Assembly: GCA_900316505.1 (NCBI GenBank)
Contig: ONDH01000002.1
Span: 33,864-97,863 of the forward strand
Length of the DNA: 64,000 nt
Direction: 5' to 3'
Source of the DNA: an uncultured Prevotellaceae bacterium
Lineage (GTDB): Bacteria; Bacteroidota; Bacteroidia; Bacteroidales; Bacteroidaceae
Part shown: positions 45,392-55,105 of the stretch, piece by piece
Numbering within the stretch: position 1 is the stretch's first letter
How the letters are laid out: every line of letters starts with the position of its first letter
Position numbers and translations under genes: made by a program
Notes under the pieces: generated by a model
Databases searched by the model: none
The model's input: the letters and a program-made list of their open reading frames with translations, nothing else
What the model was told of the DNA's origin: nothing

Positions 45392-45485
45392 GAACTAAAA
45401 ACTAAAAACTAAAAACCAAAAGTTTATTATACTCATCTCGATGGTGAGTGATTTTCACTTTTAGTTTTTAGTTTTCACTAATTCT
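45392..45485. repeat. Hairpin element E (arms ACTAAAAA)
   Basis: The left arm (45392-45422) is a run of ACTAAAA units; the right arm (about 45458-45480) is the inverted TTTTAGTTTTTAGTTTT. The centre holds ACTCA...TGAGT. It lacks the GCCATGCGG core. Lying just past the recQ stop, it may serve as terminator. Confidence 0.65.
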
Positions 45486-45495
45486 TGGACAACCA

Positions 45496-48084
45496 TCAGT
45501 TCGCCAATTCGCTGATGAACTTGATGCGCACCAACCTCACATCTTCTTCATAGATGTCACCGTCAAGGTTGTCAAGCGCTGTGTCGAGATCGTCTGTCTC
45601 ACTTTGACGGAAATAGTCGTAGATTTCATCTATGACGTCTTCATCCATCTCGATGTCCTCAAAGTAATAGTCGATATTGAGTTTCGTTCCACTATAAACG
45701 ATAGCCTCCATCTCGTCCAACAATTCGTCAAAGTCAAGTCCGTTGCTCCTTGCAATATCCTCAAGGCTCACCTTACGGTCGATGGCTTGTATGATCTTCA
45801 CTTTCACTTTCGACTTGTTGGCCACTGTCCTAACGCGCATGTCAGTCGGACGAACGATGTCATTGTCCTCGCAATGTCGCTGAATAAGCTTGCAGAACTC
45901 GCTGCCATATCGTTTTGCCTTACCTGCACCAACACCAGGGATGTTCTGCAACTCCTCTTCGTTGATTGGATAGAGGGTGGACATCGATTCAATCGATGCA
46001 TCCTGGAACACCACATACGGGGGTACATTATGTTTCTGAGCAATTTTTTTACGAAGGTCTAAGAGCATGCCATACAGCACCTCGTCAGCCACACCGGTGC
46101 CGCCTTGGTCAGAACTGTCATCGAAATCGCCGTCGAAATCATTGTTCTCCACCACCATGAATGGCACAGGCTTCTTGATGAACTTCTTGCCAGCCTTAGT
46201 TAGTTTCAACGAACCGTATGATTCCACTTCCTTCTCTATGTAACCATCCAAGCTGGCTTGAATGAAGATGGCATCCCACATTGTTTCTTCCACGTCAGCA
46301 CCTGCACCGAACTGCTCCAACTTCTCGTGCTTATGGCTCAAAATCGTCTCGTTCTCCTCACCACGCAAGATATTGATAATGTATTCTTTCCTGAAGTTTT
46401 CCTTCACAGCCAAAATCACCTGCAATGCAAGCAGCAGATTCTCCATTTGGTCGGTCTTGGTCTTCGGATGCAAACAGTTATCGCAGTTTCCACAATTATC
46501 CTTGTCATATTCCTCGCCGAAATAGTGCAGCAACATCTTACGACGGCACACAGACGATTCACAATAGGCTGCTGTCTCACTCAGAAGATGCGTGCCGATG
46601 TCCTTCTCTGCCGGTGTCTTGTCCTTCATGAACTTCTCCAATTTCTCGAGATCTTTGTGACAGTAGTAGGTGATACATTTACCCTCACCACCATCTCTTC
46701 CTGCACGACCTGTCTCCTGATAATAACCTTCAAGGCTCTTCGGAATATCGTAGTGAATCACGTAGCGCACATCAGGCTTGTCTATACCCATGCCAAAAGC
46801 AATGGTGGCCACAATGACATCCACACGCTCCATAATGAAGTCATCCTGGGTCTCGTTACGGTCTTTGTTATCCATGCCAGCATGATAGGCAGCTGCTTTG
46901 ATGTTGTTGGCACGAAGCACTTCTGCCAAATCTTCCACCTTCTTACGGCTGAGACAATAGATGATACCACTCTTGTTGGGGTTCTGTTTGATGAATTTGA
47001 TGATATCCTTCTCCACTTCTGCCGTTTTCTGGCGCACTTCATAGTAGAGATTTTGGCGATTAAAGGAAGACTTGAAGTCCTTTCCTTCAACGATGCCGAG
47101 ATTCTTCTTGATATCGTTGCGCACCTTGTCAGTGGCTGTAGCAGTCAAGGCGATGACAGGGGCATCATATATCTTGGACGAAGCCTCCATAATCGCCTCA
47201 TCAGAAGGGAGATCCGGCAAAGCCATTACTGCCGGTTCATCAGCCATACGCTCTCTCAGTGCCTGATAGTCACGACGGATAACTGGCATCATCTCCAATA
47301 AGGAATCCACGAAACGGGCATCCAATCGAGGACATTTGTCCGACTTCTCCTTAATTTGTTCCTTCATCTCCGCCATGAAGGCAATGACCTCAGCCAATCC
47401 CTTCACGCTTCTCTCCAATGCTTCCAGCTCTTGTTCATCCACACGATCAGGAAATTGTTTGAATTCCTTGTTCATCTCCTCAAACTTCTGCTTCTTCGCA
47501 CGATACGTGTCGGTCAATCCCTTGATGACCATGAATTTCTCCCGAGGCAGGAAGAGTTCGATGACAGGAGCCATTGCAATCCAGTTGATGACTGGACGAA
47601 TCTTGCGGTATTCAGGGCGGAAATCATGTCCCCACTCCGAAATGCAATGGGCCTCATCGATGGCAAAGAAAGAAATCTTCACTTGACGGAGAAAATCCAC
47701 ATTGTCTTCCTTCGTCAACGATTCAGGAGCCACATACAGCATCTTGGTCTTTCCAGCCATGATGTCAGCCTTCACCTGATCAATGTTCGCCTTGCTCAAC
47801 GATGAATTGATGAAATGCGCCACGCTATCCTCTTCACTAATATGCTTGATAGCATCCACTTGGTTCTTCATCAAGGCAATCAACGGAGATATCACAATCG
47901 CCGTTCCCTCCATCAACAATGCTGGCAACTGGTAGCACAACGACTTACCGCCACCAGTTGGCATCAGCACAAAGGTGTCCTTACAATCAAGAAGGTTTTT
48001 GATGATAGCCTCTTGGTCGCCTTTGAATGTATCAAAGCCAAAGTAATATTTCAGCGCCTGCTGGAGTGTTGCGAATTTCTTCAT
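45496..48084 (-). CDS. recQ: RecQ-family ATP-dependent DNA helicase with core insertion
   Basis: An 862-residue 3'-5' helicase. Walker A is [16 protein letters not shown], motif II is [17 protein letters not shown], motif III is ALTATAT, motif VI is [11 protein letters not shown]. The zinc-binding cysteines ([18 protein letters not shown] and NCGNCDNC), winged helix and HRDC domain (residues about 650-720) follow. Between motifs II and III an insertion of about 135 residues (roughly 172-306) is present, flanked by MAPVIEL and DAPVIAL; most of it is charged and helical. Usual Bacteroidetes RecQ proteins lack it as far as I know. It follows clpX on the same strand with its own promoter at 48147-48154. 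Confidence 0.93.
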   Translation of the reverse strand: MKKFATLQQALKYYFGFDTFKGDQEAIIKNLLDCKDTFVLMPTGGGKSLCYQLPALLMEGTAIVISPLIALMKNQVDAIKHISEEDSVAHFINSSLSKANIDQVKADIMAGKTKMLYVAPESLTKEDNVDFLRQVKISFFAIDEAHCISEWGHDFRPEYRKIRPVINWIAMAPVIELFLPREKFMVIKGLTDTYRAKKQKFEEMNKEFKQFPDRVDEQELEALERSVKGLAEVIAFMAEMKEQIKEKSDKCPRLDARFVDSLLEMMPVIRRDYQALRERMADEPAVMALPDLPSDEAIMEASSKIYDAPVIALTATATDKVRNDIKKNLGIVEGKDFKSSFNRQNLYYEVRQKTAEVEKDIIKFIKQNPNKSGIIYCLSRKKVEDLAEVLRANNIKAAAYHAGMDNKDRNETQDDFIMERVDVIVATIAFGMGIDKPDVRYVIHYDIPKSLEGYYQETGRAGRDGGEGKCITYYCHKDLEKLEKFMKDKTPAEKDIGTHLLSETAAYCESSVCRRKMLLHYFGEEYDKDNCGNCDNCLHPKTKTDQMENLLLALQVILAVKENFRKEYIINILRGEENETILSHKHEKLEQFGAGADVEETMWDAIFIQASLDGYIEKEVESYGSLKLTKAGKKFIKKPVPFMVVENNDFDGDFDDSSDQGGTGVADEVLYGMLLDLRKKIAQKHNVPPYVVFQDASIESMSTLYPINEEELQNIPGVGAGKAKRYGSEFCKLIQRHCEDNDIVRPTDMRVRTVANKSKVKVKIIQAIDRKVSLEDIARSNGLDFDELLDEMEAIVYSGTKLNIDYYFEDIEMDEDVIDEIYDYFRQSETDDLDTALDNLDGDIYEEDVRLVRIKFISELAN

Positions 48085-48085
48085 T

Positions 48086-48113
48086 AGATGTTAGAAAATT
48101 AGATGTTAGAGAG
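48086..48113. repeat. Half-arm TTAGATGTTAGA repeat
   Basis: Two copies of TTAGATGTTAGA separated by AAA lie directly upstream of recQ. They resemble one arm of the hairpin family seen elsewhere, without the opposite arm. Confidence 0.45.
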
Positions 48114-48146
48114 CATTATCTGAGGGGACATTACGCATTCTATGAA

Positions 48147-48154
48147 CAAAGTTA
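48147..48154 (-). promoter_or_regulatory. -7 box for recQ
   Basis: The minus strand reads TAACTTTG, 63 bases upstream of the recQ ATG. Confidence 0.5.
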
Positions 48155-48220
48155 TGATTCTGTTTTGTATTATCAAAGAAAAAACAAGAAAAGTGTGACA
48201 ATTTTATGAAAAAATCACAT

Positions 48221-49453
48221 TTATTTATCCTCTGTACTTTCTTTTAGCACTGCCATGTTTGCATTTTCCACCTGTTGGCGTGCAAAATCGAGTGTCACCG
48301 TAAACTCATGCACGTCTGTCGATGGAACCTCAAACATAGGCTTCATCATGATGACTTCAATGAGCGAGCGCAAACCTCGTGCACCCAATTTAAACTCTAT
48401 GGCTTTGTCCACCACATAGTCCAGCACTTCCTCCTCGAAGGTCAGTTTTACGCCATCAATCTCAAACATCTTCTTATACTGCTTGACAATTGAGTTTTTC
48501 GGTTCCGTCAGGATGGAGCGCAATGCCTGCCTGTCCAAAGGTTCAAGATGGGTCAGAATCGGCAGACGCCCAATGATCTCAGGTATCAGGCCAAATGACT
48601 TCAAGTCCATTGGTGCTATATACTGCATCATGTTCGACTTGTCAATCTTCGCCACGTTTCTGGCAGCATCAAATCCCACAACATGCGTGTTCAGTCTCTG
48701 AGCAATACGTTTTTCGATGCCATCAAAAGCACCGCCGCAGATAAAGAGGATGTTTCGTGTATCCACCTGAATGAACTGCTGTTCAGGGTGCTTTCGTCCA
48801 CCCTGAGGCGGTACATTCACCACGCTACCCTCCAAGAGCTTCAAGAGACCCTGCTGCACACCCTCGCCACTCACGTCTCTCGTAATACTCGGGTTGTCAC
48901 CCTTACGGGCAATCTTGTCAATTTCGTCAATAAAGACAATACCCTTTTCTGCTTGCTTCACATCACCATCGGCTGCTTGCAACAAACGAGACAGAAGGCT
49001 CTCCACATCCTCGCCCACATAGCCAGCTTCTGTCAGCACCGTCGCATCGACTATGGCAAAAGGCACCAGCAACATTTTTGCGATGGTCCTTGCCAGCAAC
49101 GTCTTTCCTGTGCCCGTGCTACCCACCATGATAATGTTCGACTTCTCCAACTCCACATCATCCGTCTCACCACGATGGTTCAGACGTTTATAATGGTTAT
49201 ACACAGCCACAGAGAGCGCAATCTTGGCAGCATCTTGTCCTATGACATACTTGTCCAAATACGCCTTGATTTCCTGAGGCTTTGGCAGGTTCTGCAACTT
49301 CGAATCCTTACTCTTCTTCGCCTTTGCTTCCTTGACAATTGCACCAGCCTGTTCCACGCAATCCGAACATATATACCCGTCAATGCCGTAAATCAGTAAG
49401 TCAACTTCGCGTTCTGTACGTCCGCAGAACGAGCATTTATTCAATTTTGCCAC
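48221..49453 (-). CDS. clpX: ATP-dependent Clp protease ATP-binding subunit ClpX
   Basis: A 410-residue AAA+ unfoldase. The N-terminal zinc domain is [17 protein letters not shown] with CSDC. Walker A is [12 protein letters not shown], Walker B is [14 protein letters not shown], and sensor motifs and the arginine finger region ([10 protein letters not shown]) are present. It feeds substrates to ClpP. The start codon is GTG at 49453; a stop lies immediately upstream, so no longer form is possible. It lies 99 bases downstream of clpP. Confidence 0.96.
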   Translation of the reverse strand: MAKLNKCSFCGRTEREVDLLIYGIDGYICSDCVEQAGAIVKEAKAKKSKDSKLQNLPKPQEIKAYLDKYVIGQDAAKIALSVAVYNHYKRLNHRGETDDVELEKSNIIMVGSTGTGKTLLARTIAKMLLVPFAIVDATVLTEAGYVGEDVESLLSRLLQAADGDVKQAEKGIVFIDEIDKIARKGDNPSITRDVSGEGVQQGLLKLLEGSVVNVPPQGGRKHPEQQFIQVDTRNILFICGGAFDGIEKRIAQRLNTHVVGFDAARNVAKIDKSNMMQYIAPMDLKSFGLIPEIIGRLPILTHLEPLDRQALRSILTEPKNSIVKQYKKMFEIDGVKLTFEEEVLDYVVDKAIEFKLGARGLRSLIEVIMMKPMFEVPSTDVHEFTVTLDFARQQVENANMAVLKESTEDK

Positions 49454-49552
49454 TTATTTCTTCCTTATTATTATATATAATGTGTAACCTCCCCTACAAG
49501 ACTAAAGCCTTATGACCAGAGCCTTAAACTTCAGTCTCTTCAACTCTCAAAA

Positions 49553-50233
49553 TCACACCTTCCTCGCCAGCACTTCATCCACCATGCCATACTCTTTCGC
49601 CTCTTCAGCTGTCATCCAGTAGTCACGGTCACTGTCTGCCCACACCTTGTCAAAAGGCTGATGGCTATGGTCACTGATGATGGTATAGAGCTCCTTCTTC
49701 AACTTCTGAATCTCACGGGCTGTGATTTCGATGTCGCTTGCCTGACCTTGAGCACCACCCATCGGTTGATGAATCATGATACGGCTATGAGGCAGCGCAC
49801 TGCGCTTACCCTCCTTACCTGCCACCAGCAACACAGCAGCCATGCTTGCCGCCATGCCTGTGCAGATAGTCTGCACATCGCTATTGATGAACTGCATCGT
49901 GTCGTAGATACCCAACCCTGCATACACGCTACCACCGGGAGAGTTAATATAGATGCTGATGTCCTTAGTGTTGTCCACACTATCCAGATACAGCATCTGC
50001 GCCTGCAGCACATTCGCTGTATAATCGTTCACCTCCGTACCCAAGAAAATGATTCTGTCCATCATCAAACGAGAGAAAACATCCAGTTGAGTGACATTCA
50101 GCTGTCTTTCTTCCAAGATGTAGGGGTTCAGATAACCAGCTTGAGATTTGATGACATCATCAAGCACCATACTATTCATTCCCAAATGCTTAGTAGCATA
50201 TTTCTGAAAATCGTTTATCATAAAATTCATCAT
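49553..50233 (-). CDS. clpP: ATP-dependent Clp protease proteolytic subunit
   Basis: A 226-residue serine protease. The catalytic triad is visible as Ser in GMAASMAAVLL, His in MIHQPMGG, and Asp in DRDYWMTAEEAKEYG. SPGGSVYAGLGIYDTMQ binds substrate. The open frame extends upstream to 50341, but a terminator and promoter lie in that part, so I start at the ATG at 50233. ClpX lies downstream and trigger factor upstream, the classical order. Confidence 0.95.
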   Translation of the reverse strand: MMNFMINDFQKYATKHLGMNSMVLDDVIKSQAGYLNPYILEERQLNVTQLDVFSRLMMDRIIFLGTEVNDYTANVLQAQMLYLDSVDNTKDISIYINSPGGSVYAGLGIYDTMQFINSDVQTICTGMAASMAAVLLVAGKEGKRSALPHSRIMIHQPMGGAQGQASDIEITAREIQKLKKELYTIISDHSHQPFDKVWADSDRDYWMTAEEAKEYGMVDEVLARKV

Positions 50234-50262
50234 TAAGTCTCTTGAAAAATCATTTTGAAACA

Positions 50263-50270
50263 CAAAGGTA
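50263..50270 (-). promoter_or_regulatory. -7 box for clpP-clpX
   Basis: The minus strand reads TACCTTTG, 30 bases upstream of the clpP ATG and just past the trigger-factor terminator. Confidence 0.6.
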
Positions 50271-50271
50271 T

Positions 50272-50312
50272 AAAAAAAGTGGCAAGAACAAAAATTCTCG
50301 CCACTTTTTTTT
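50272..50312 (-). terminator. Terminator of the trigger-factor gene
   Basis: The stem AAAAAAAGTGGC / GCCACTTTTTTT, extended by AAGAA/TTCTC with one mismatch, lies 18 bases past the tig stop. Confidence 0.8.
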
Positions 50313-50330
50313 CTATTTTTATGAAATGTA

Positions 50331-51665
50331 TTACTGCTCAAACATCTTGTTGAAGTCTTCTGCGCTGACAGTGCTCTCTTTCAGAGTCACTTTTTCCTTG
50401 ATGGCTACGCCCAGCTTCACCTCAATGCAACGGTCAATCAAGTTGTCAACCGTCTCACGCTTCTTCAGCATCTCCTTCACTGAATTCTCCAGATACTCGT
50501 CTGGGATGTTCAACATGCCATACTGAGCAAACTGCATGCGAGTCACTTCCTTTGCCATGTTCTTCACATCCTCATCGTCCACTTTCACCTCGTTCTGTTC
50601 CACGAGCTTCTCCTTGATGAGATGCCAAGTCAATTCCTCAATGCTCTTCTCAAACTGAGCATCCACCTTAGCTTGGTCGCCAGTGTTAGCAAGAAGAATC
50701 TTCTTCAGTTTCTCCTCTGGGAACTCCAGTTTGCCCACCTTCTTCGTCACATGCTTGCGAACATCGAGCAAGAACTTGTAGTCGCTGTCCTTCTTGAACT
50801 GGTCAGCAATCAACTCCTTCACTTTCGCACGGAAATCAGCCTCTGTCTTCACCTCACCACCAGGGAACACTGTGTCAAACAACTCCTGATCCAGAGGTCC
50901 TGGCACGAAGCGGGTAATTTCTGTGATTTGGAAGTTGAACTCGCCCTTATGGTTCAAGGCATCCTCTTTCTCCACCTTCAACAGTGAAGTCAGCTCAGCC
51001 TCATTATTATTGTAAGCCACAGATGGGTTGAAAGTCACAATGTCGTTCGTCTTCACGCCATCGAACAATTTCTTCTGGTCGTCATTCTTGAAATACTTGG
51101 GCAACATCACCACATTCTCAGCAGTCACAGGATTCTCCACATCCAATTCTGTGATGACACCCTTAATCATATCGTTGTCCTCGTAAGAGTCCACCTTCTC
51201 ATACTTGCCACCACGCTGACGATACATGTCCACCTGGTTTGCCACCATCTGGTCTGTCACGTCCACATTGTAGTAGTCAATCTTATCCTTCTTGGTCAGG
51301 CTCACCTCAAACTCAGGTGCGATTGCCAAGTCAAACTTGAAAGTGAAGCTCTCGCCTTCCTTCAATTCCACATTATTGTTCTCTTCAGTAGGAAGAGGTT
51401 CGCCCAACATGTTAATCTTGTTCTCACGGATATAGCCGAAAAGACCTTCCTGAAGAATCTTGTTCACCTCTTCAGCCAGAAGGCTCACGCCAAACTGCTT
51501 CTTGATCAAGCCAACAGGCACCATGCCCGGACGGAAACCCGGCATGTTCATTTTCTTCTTTGCATCCTTCAGAGCCTTCTCATACTTCTCCGTATAATCA
51601 GCAGGCTCAACCACGGCTGTAATCACCGCATTTACCTTGTCAATGTTCTCTACTGAAATATTCAT
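50331..51665 (-). CDS. tig: Trigger factor
   Basis: A 444-residue ribosome-bound chaperone. The ribosome-binding domain includes MPGFRPGMVPVGLIKKQFG, a Bacteroidetes variant of the GFRxGKxP signature. The middle part replaces the usual prolyl isomerase sequence with a divergent one, and the long helical C-terminal arms (EELTWHLIKEKLVEQNEVKV) complete the fold. It is first in the tig-clpP-clpX series, with a -7 box at 51751-51758 and its own terminator. Confidence 0.93.
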   Translation of the reverse strand: MNISVENIDKVNAVITAVVEPADYTEKYEKALKDAKKKMNMPGFRPGMVPVGLIKKQFGVSLLAEEVNKILQEGLFGYIRENKINMLGEPLPTEENNNVELKEGESFTFKFDLAIAPEFEVSLTKKDKIDYYNVDVTDQMVANQVDMYRQRGGKYEKVDSYEDNDMIKGVITELDVENPVTAENVVMLPKYFKNDDQKKLFDGVKTNDIVTFNPSVAYNNNEAELTSLLKVEKEDALNHKGEFNFQITEITRFVPGPLDQELFDTVFPGGEVKTEADFRAKVKELIADQFKKDSDYKFLLDVRKHVTKKVGKLEFPEEKLKKILLANTGDQAKVDAQFEKSIEELTWHLIKEKLVEQNEVKVDDEDVKNMAKEVTRMQFAQYGMLNIPDEYLENSVKEMLKKRETVDNLIDRCIEVKLGVAIKEKVTLKESTVSAEDFNKMFEQ

Positions 51666-51977
51666 ATTTTTACCTTAATTATTAATTTTCACACAAATAA
51701 TCAGCAACTGACCTCTTGACTATCAGTTGCCAATCTCTCAAAATCGGCTGCAAAGTTACTACAAATTCCTCAATATCACACTATTTTTACTGCATTTTTT
51801 ACCGATTTTCTCACACAACCCTGACGAATCCTCTGCAATTGAAGTACAAACAATAAAGTTTCGCAAGTTCAATTTCTTTTTTCGTGTTAACAGCGCATAT
51901 CATTTCGTGCTGAGCGCTCTTCTTTGATAACCGTTTACAAATAATGAAGAAAAAAGAGACAATAACAATAGCATGTA
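51666..51977. other. Intergenic region between tig and topB
   Basis: Contains the tig promoter and leader. AAGTTTCGCAAGTT at about 51857-51870 resembles the small hairpin AACTTTCGCAAGTT near 21393 upstream of the arginine deiminase-like gene. No gene seen. Confidence 0.5.
51751..51758 (-). promoter_or_regulatory. -7 box for tig
   Basis: The minus strand reads TAACTTTG, 86 bases upstream of the tig ATG. Confidence 0.55.
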
Positions 51978-54215
51978 TCATGCTTGGTCGAAAGGCAATC
52001 TGTAGGTGCATCCTTCCTTCCAACGGGAACAGCCGTATGCTGTTTTTCCTTTGATGATGTGACCTTCGTGACAGATAGGACAAGGCATGCCTATCACTTC
52101 GTCGGGATTATGCTCGGCTTTCACTTCTTCCGTAGTTTTAGGTTTTTGAGATTGAGCATTACGAGGCTTTGAACTTCTCCCTGCACGTGGGTTCGGTTGG
52201 AAACCTGCTGGAGCATTGAGATTTGAGGATTGAGAGGCTGGCTTTGCTTTCTTTTTCTTCAAATCGGCTTCTGTCGTGACGGCAACGCGACGATTGGAGT
52301 TGTCATTGCGCACCTGATTGATGATGTCTGTGACCATCTGCTTGAGTTCTTCGATGAAGGTCTTGGCATCATATTGCTTCTTTTCTATCTCACGGAGTTT
52401 CTTCTCCCAAATGCCCGTAAGTTCAGCACTCTTGAGAAGTTCCTCGTGTATAATGCCGATAAGTTCCACACCTGTAGGAGTGGCAACAAGGCTTTTACGT
52501 TCCTTACGGATATAGCGGCGTTTGAAGAGTGTTTCGATGATGGCAGCACGGGTGGAGGGACGTCCGATGCCGTTCTCCTTCATGGCATCGCGAAGCTCCT
52601 CATTATCAACAAATTTTCCTGCCGTTTCCATCGCACGAAGGAGCGTCGCCTCCGTATAGGGTTTAGGAGGTTGTGTCCATTTCTCGGAAAGAGAAGGAAA
52701 GTGAGGGCCAGACTCGCCAAGCCCCCACCCAGCCTCCCCCAAGGGGGAGGAGTTACCATCCGGCGTGTTTTCGTCGGATTCTTCTGATGGTGTACCTTTA
52801 TATAATATTTTCCAGCCATCATCAATAATTACTTTTCCGCTGGTGCGGAACAACACCCCGGATGGCTCTCCCTCCCCCTTGGGAGAGTCGGAGGGGGCTT
52901 GCTTTACCTCGCCAAACACCGTTGTTGTCTCAAACTTGCAATCGGGATAGAACACCGCAATGAAGGCACGTGCGACAAGGTCATAGACGCGTCGCTCCAT
53001 ATCGGTGAGACTGATGGCGGGCACACCTGTAGGGATGATGGCATGGTGATCCGTCACCTTAGAGGAATCAAACACTTTCTTCGACTTTGGAAGGGGTTTT
53101 CCTTCAAGGGGTTGCGTGAACTGCTCATACCCCTTCAAGCCACGAAGCGTTTGAGGACATTTGGCATAAATATCATCACTTAGAAAAGTGGTGTCAACAC
53201 GTGGATAGGTGGTGAACTTCTTCTCGTAGAGGCTCTGAATAAGTTGTAAGGTCTGTTCTGCGGAATAGCCGAACTTACGGTTGCAATCCACCTGCAAAGA
53301 AGTCAAATCGTAGAGTCGAGGCGGTGCTTCCGTTCCCTTCTTCTTCTGAATATCAGTCACCGTAAAAGGTTGCCCTTCAATAGATTGGAGAACTTCCCTA
53401 CCCTCTTCTTCCGTCAAGAACTCTATCTGCTTGTAGATAGGGCCCTTGCTCTTGATGGTCTTGCCTTCTTCTGCAGCAGCCTTCACTTCTGCGGCATCCT
53501 CTGCTTCCGCTTCCTCATCATGAGCGATGGCGGTGAATTTGGTGTCGCGGTAAAGTGTGGAGAGCACCCAACTTTGTTTGGGCACAAAACTCTCTATCTC
53601 CTGTTGACGACGCACGATCAACGCCAATGTGGGTGTCTGCACACGTCCGACAGAAAGTACCTGCTTCTCCTGACCATACTTGAGCGTGTAGAGACGTGTG
53701 GCATTCATGCCGAGTGTCCAGTCACCGATGGCACGGCAAAGTCCTGCCTCATAAAGTGACTGGTATTCAATTTGGTCTTTCAGATTGTTGAAACCCTCAC
53801 GGATGGCTTCCTCTGTCAACGAAGAAATCCACAGACGTTTGACAGGACATTTCGCCCCAGCCTTCTGCATCACCCAACGCTGAATAAGTTCACCCTCTTG
53901 CCCGGCATCACCGCAGTTGATGATACTATCAGCAGCCTGCATGAGCTTCTCAATCGTGGCAAACTGACGCTTCACCCCGTCATCATCCTTCAGACGAATA
54001 CCGAAACGTGCAGGAATCATCGGCAGGTCCCATAAATCCCAACGTTTCCAACGCTCAAAATACTCATGGGGATTCTTCAGCTCGCACAAATGTCCGAACG
54101 TCCAAGTGACCTGATAGCCATTGCCCTCAATGTAGCCTTGCTTCATGTCTTTGGCGCCCAACACGTTGGCAATGTCACGTGCCACACTCGGTTTCTCCGC
54201 TATACAAACAATCAT
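51978..54215 (-). CDS. topB: DNA topoisomerase III with in-frame repeat insertions
   Basis: A 745-residue type IA topoisomerase. The Toprim domain starts IVCIAEKPSVARDIANVLG with CGDAGQEGELI. The active-site Tyr337 is in FTTYPRVDTTFLSDD, and GIGRPSTRAAIIETLFKRRY lies in the C-terminal core. A basic linker and one zinc ribbon (CPICHEGHI, YGCSRWKEGC) end the chain. Two stretches, about residues 438-455 and 483-500, are encoded by inverted copies of a palindromic repeat and look unlike any topoisomerase sequence. A third low-complexity insertion (EAEAEDAAEVKAAAEEG) lies near residue 240. The frame is unbroken and catalytic motifs are intact, so the enzyme is probably functional in decatenation and recombination intermediates. 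Confidence 0.94.
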   Translation of the reverse strand: MIVCIAEKPSVARDIANVLGAKDMKQGYIEGNGYQVTWTFGHLCELKNPHEYFERWKRWDLWDLPMIPARFGIRLKDDDGVKRQFATIEKLMQAADSIINCGDAGQEGELIQRWVMQKAGAKCPVKRLWISSLTEEAIREGFNNLKDQIEYQSLYEAGLCRAIGDWTLGMNATRLYTLKYGQEKQVLSVGRVQTPTLALIVRRQQEIESFVPKQSWVLSTLYRDTKFTAIAHDEEAEAEDAAEVKAAAEEGKTIKSKGPIYKQIEFLTEEEGREVLQSIEGQPFTVTDIQKKKGTEAPPRLYDLTSLQVDCNRKFGYSAEQTLQLIQSLYEKKFTTYPRVDTTFLSDDIYAKCPQTLRGLKGYEQFTQPLEGKPLPKSKKVFDSSKVTDHHAIIPTGVPAISLTDMERRVYDLVARAFIAVFYPDCKFETTTVFGEVKQAPSDSPKGEGEPSGVLFRTSGKVIIDDGWKILYKGTPSEESDENTPDGNSSPLGEAGWGLGESGPHFPSLSEKWTQPPKPYTEATLLRAMETAGKFVDNEELRDAMKENGIGRPSTRAAIIETLFKRRYIRKERKSLVATPTGVELIGIIHEELLKSAELTGIWEKKLREIEKKQYDAKTFIEELKQMVTDIINQVRNDNSNRRVAVTTEADLKKKKAKPASQSSNLNAPAGFQPNPRAGRSSKPRNAQSQKPKTTEEVKAEHNPDEVIGMPCPICHEGHIIKGKTAYGCSRWKEGCTYRLPFDQA
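52716..52769 (-). repeat. Palindromic repeat copy 1 inside topB
   Basis: Core CTCCCCCAAGGGGGAG, with outer sequence on the minus strand AACACGCCGGATGG at one end and GGGGGCTTGG at the other. It encodes part of NTPDGNSSPLGEAGWGLGES. Confidence 0.8.
52852..52902 (+). repeat. Palindromic repeat copy 2 inside topB
   Basis: Inverted relative to copy 1: AACACCCCGGATGG, core CTCCCTCCCCCTTGGGAGAG and end GGGGGCTTGC. The topB strand therefore reads the complement, giving QAPSDSPKGEGEPSGVLF. Both copies keep the frame although translated from opposite strands of the element. Confidence 0.8.
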
Positions 54216-54232
54216 AATCTCATTATCATTCG

Positions 54233-54338
54233 AAGTGAAAAGTGCAAAGTGAAAAATCTATTTTACCAGCCATGCGGGTTGCTTGTCGTTTGATAAAGTA
54301 ACTTAGATTTTTCACTTTTCACTCTTCACTTTTCACTT
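54233..54338. repeat. Hairpin element D (arms AGTGAAAA)
   Basis: The left arm (54233-54259) consists of AGTGAAAA-like units; the right arm (54305-54338) is inverted. The core includes GCCATGCGGGTTG. The right arm runs into the mlaF gene and encodes its last residues and stop codon. Confidence 0.75.
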
Positions 54339-55105
54339 ACATGGTTCTGTTGGTCGTGCAGTTCCTTCGCCTGCCGCAAGATGTCGCTGGCAAAGATGAA
54401 GTCTTCCAGTTTCTTGTTGGTGGCATCCATGATTTCCTTATTGCTGCCCTGCCATTCGGCACGTCCTTCGCAGATGAAGGTGATGTTTTCACCAATGCCC
54501 ATCACGGAGTTCATGTCGTGGGTGTTGACGATGGTGGTGATTTTATCCTCATGCGTGATGCCAGCAATGAGTTCGTCAATCACGATGCTCGTCTTAGGGT
54601 CAAGACCTGAGTTCGGTTCGTCACAGAAAAGATATTTCGGTTGCAGCACAATGGCACGCGCGATAGCCACACGCTTCTGCATACCACCCGAAATCTCGCC
54701 GGGGAACTTGTTTTCAGCTCCTTGCAGATTGACACGCGCCAAACAATCAAGTGCCCTGCGTTTGCGGTCTTCGTAAGCATCATACGAAAACATGTTTAAG
54801 GGAAACATCACGTTGTCCAACACCGACATGGAGTCGAACAGCGCAGCACTCTGGAAAATCATGCCCATCTCACGGCGAAGCAAGATTTTCTCCTTCTTCG
54901 ACAAAGACACAAAATCACGGTCATCGTAGTAAATGCTTCCCTTGGTCGGTGTGAGCAATCCCACGATGTTCTTCATCAGCACCGTCTTACCGCTACCACT
55001 CTGACCAATGATGAGGTTCACCTCACCATCGCGGAACGTGGCATTGATGTCCTGAAGCACTTCCCTGTCCTCAAAACTCTTGTATAAGTGTTCTACTTTT
55101 ATCAT
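54326..55105 (-). CDS. mlaF: Mla-type ABC transporter ATP-binding protein
   Basis: A 259-residue ATPase with Walker A GQSGSGKTVLMK, signature EISGGMQKRVAIARAI, Walker B YLFCDEPNSGLDP and switch His in VNTHDMNS. The GMQKR signature is typical of MlaF, the ATPase of the phospholipid transport system between inner and outer membrane. The permease gene mlaE overlaps it as ATGA. No MlaD-type MCE protein gene is in this window. The last codons come from a hairpin repeat arm. Confidence 0.9.
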   Translation of the reverse strand: MIKVEHLYKSFEDREVLQDINATFRDGEVNLIIGQSGSGKTVLMKNIVGLLTPTKGSIYYDDRDFVSLSKKEKILLRREMGMIFQSAALFDSMSVLDNVMFPLNMFSYDAYEDRKRRALDCLARVNLQGAENKFPGEISGGMQKRVAIARAIVLQPKYLFCDEPNSGLDPKTSIVIDELIAGITHEDKITTIVNTHDMNSVMGIGENITFICEGRAEWQGSNKEIMDATNKKLEDFIFASDILRQAKELHDQQNHVSEK

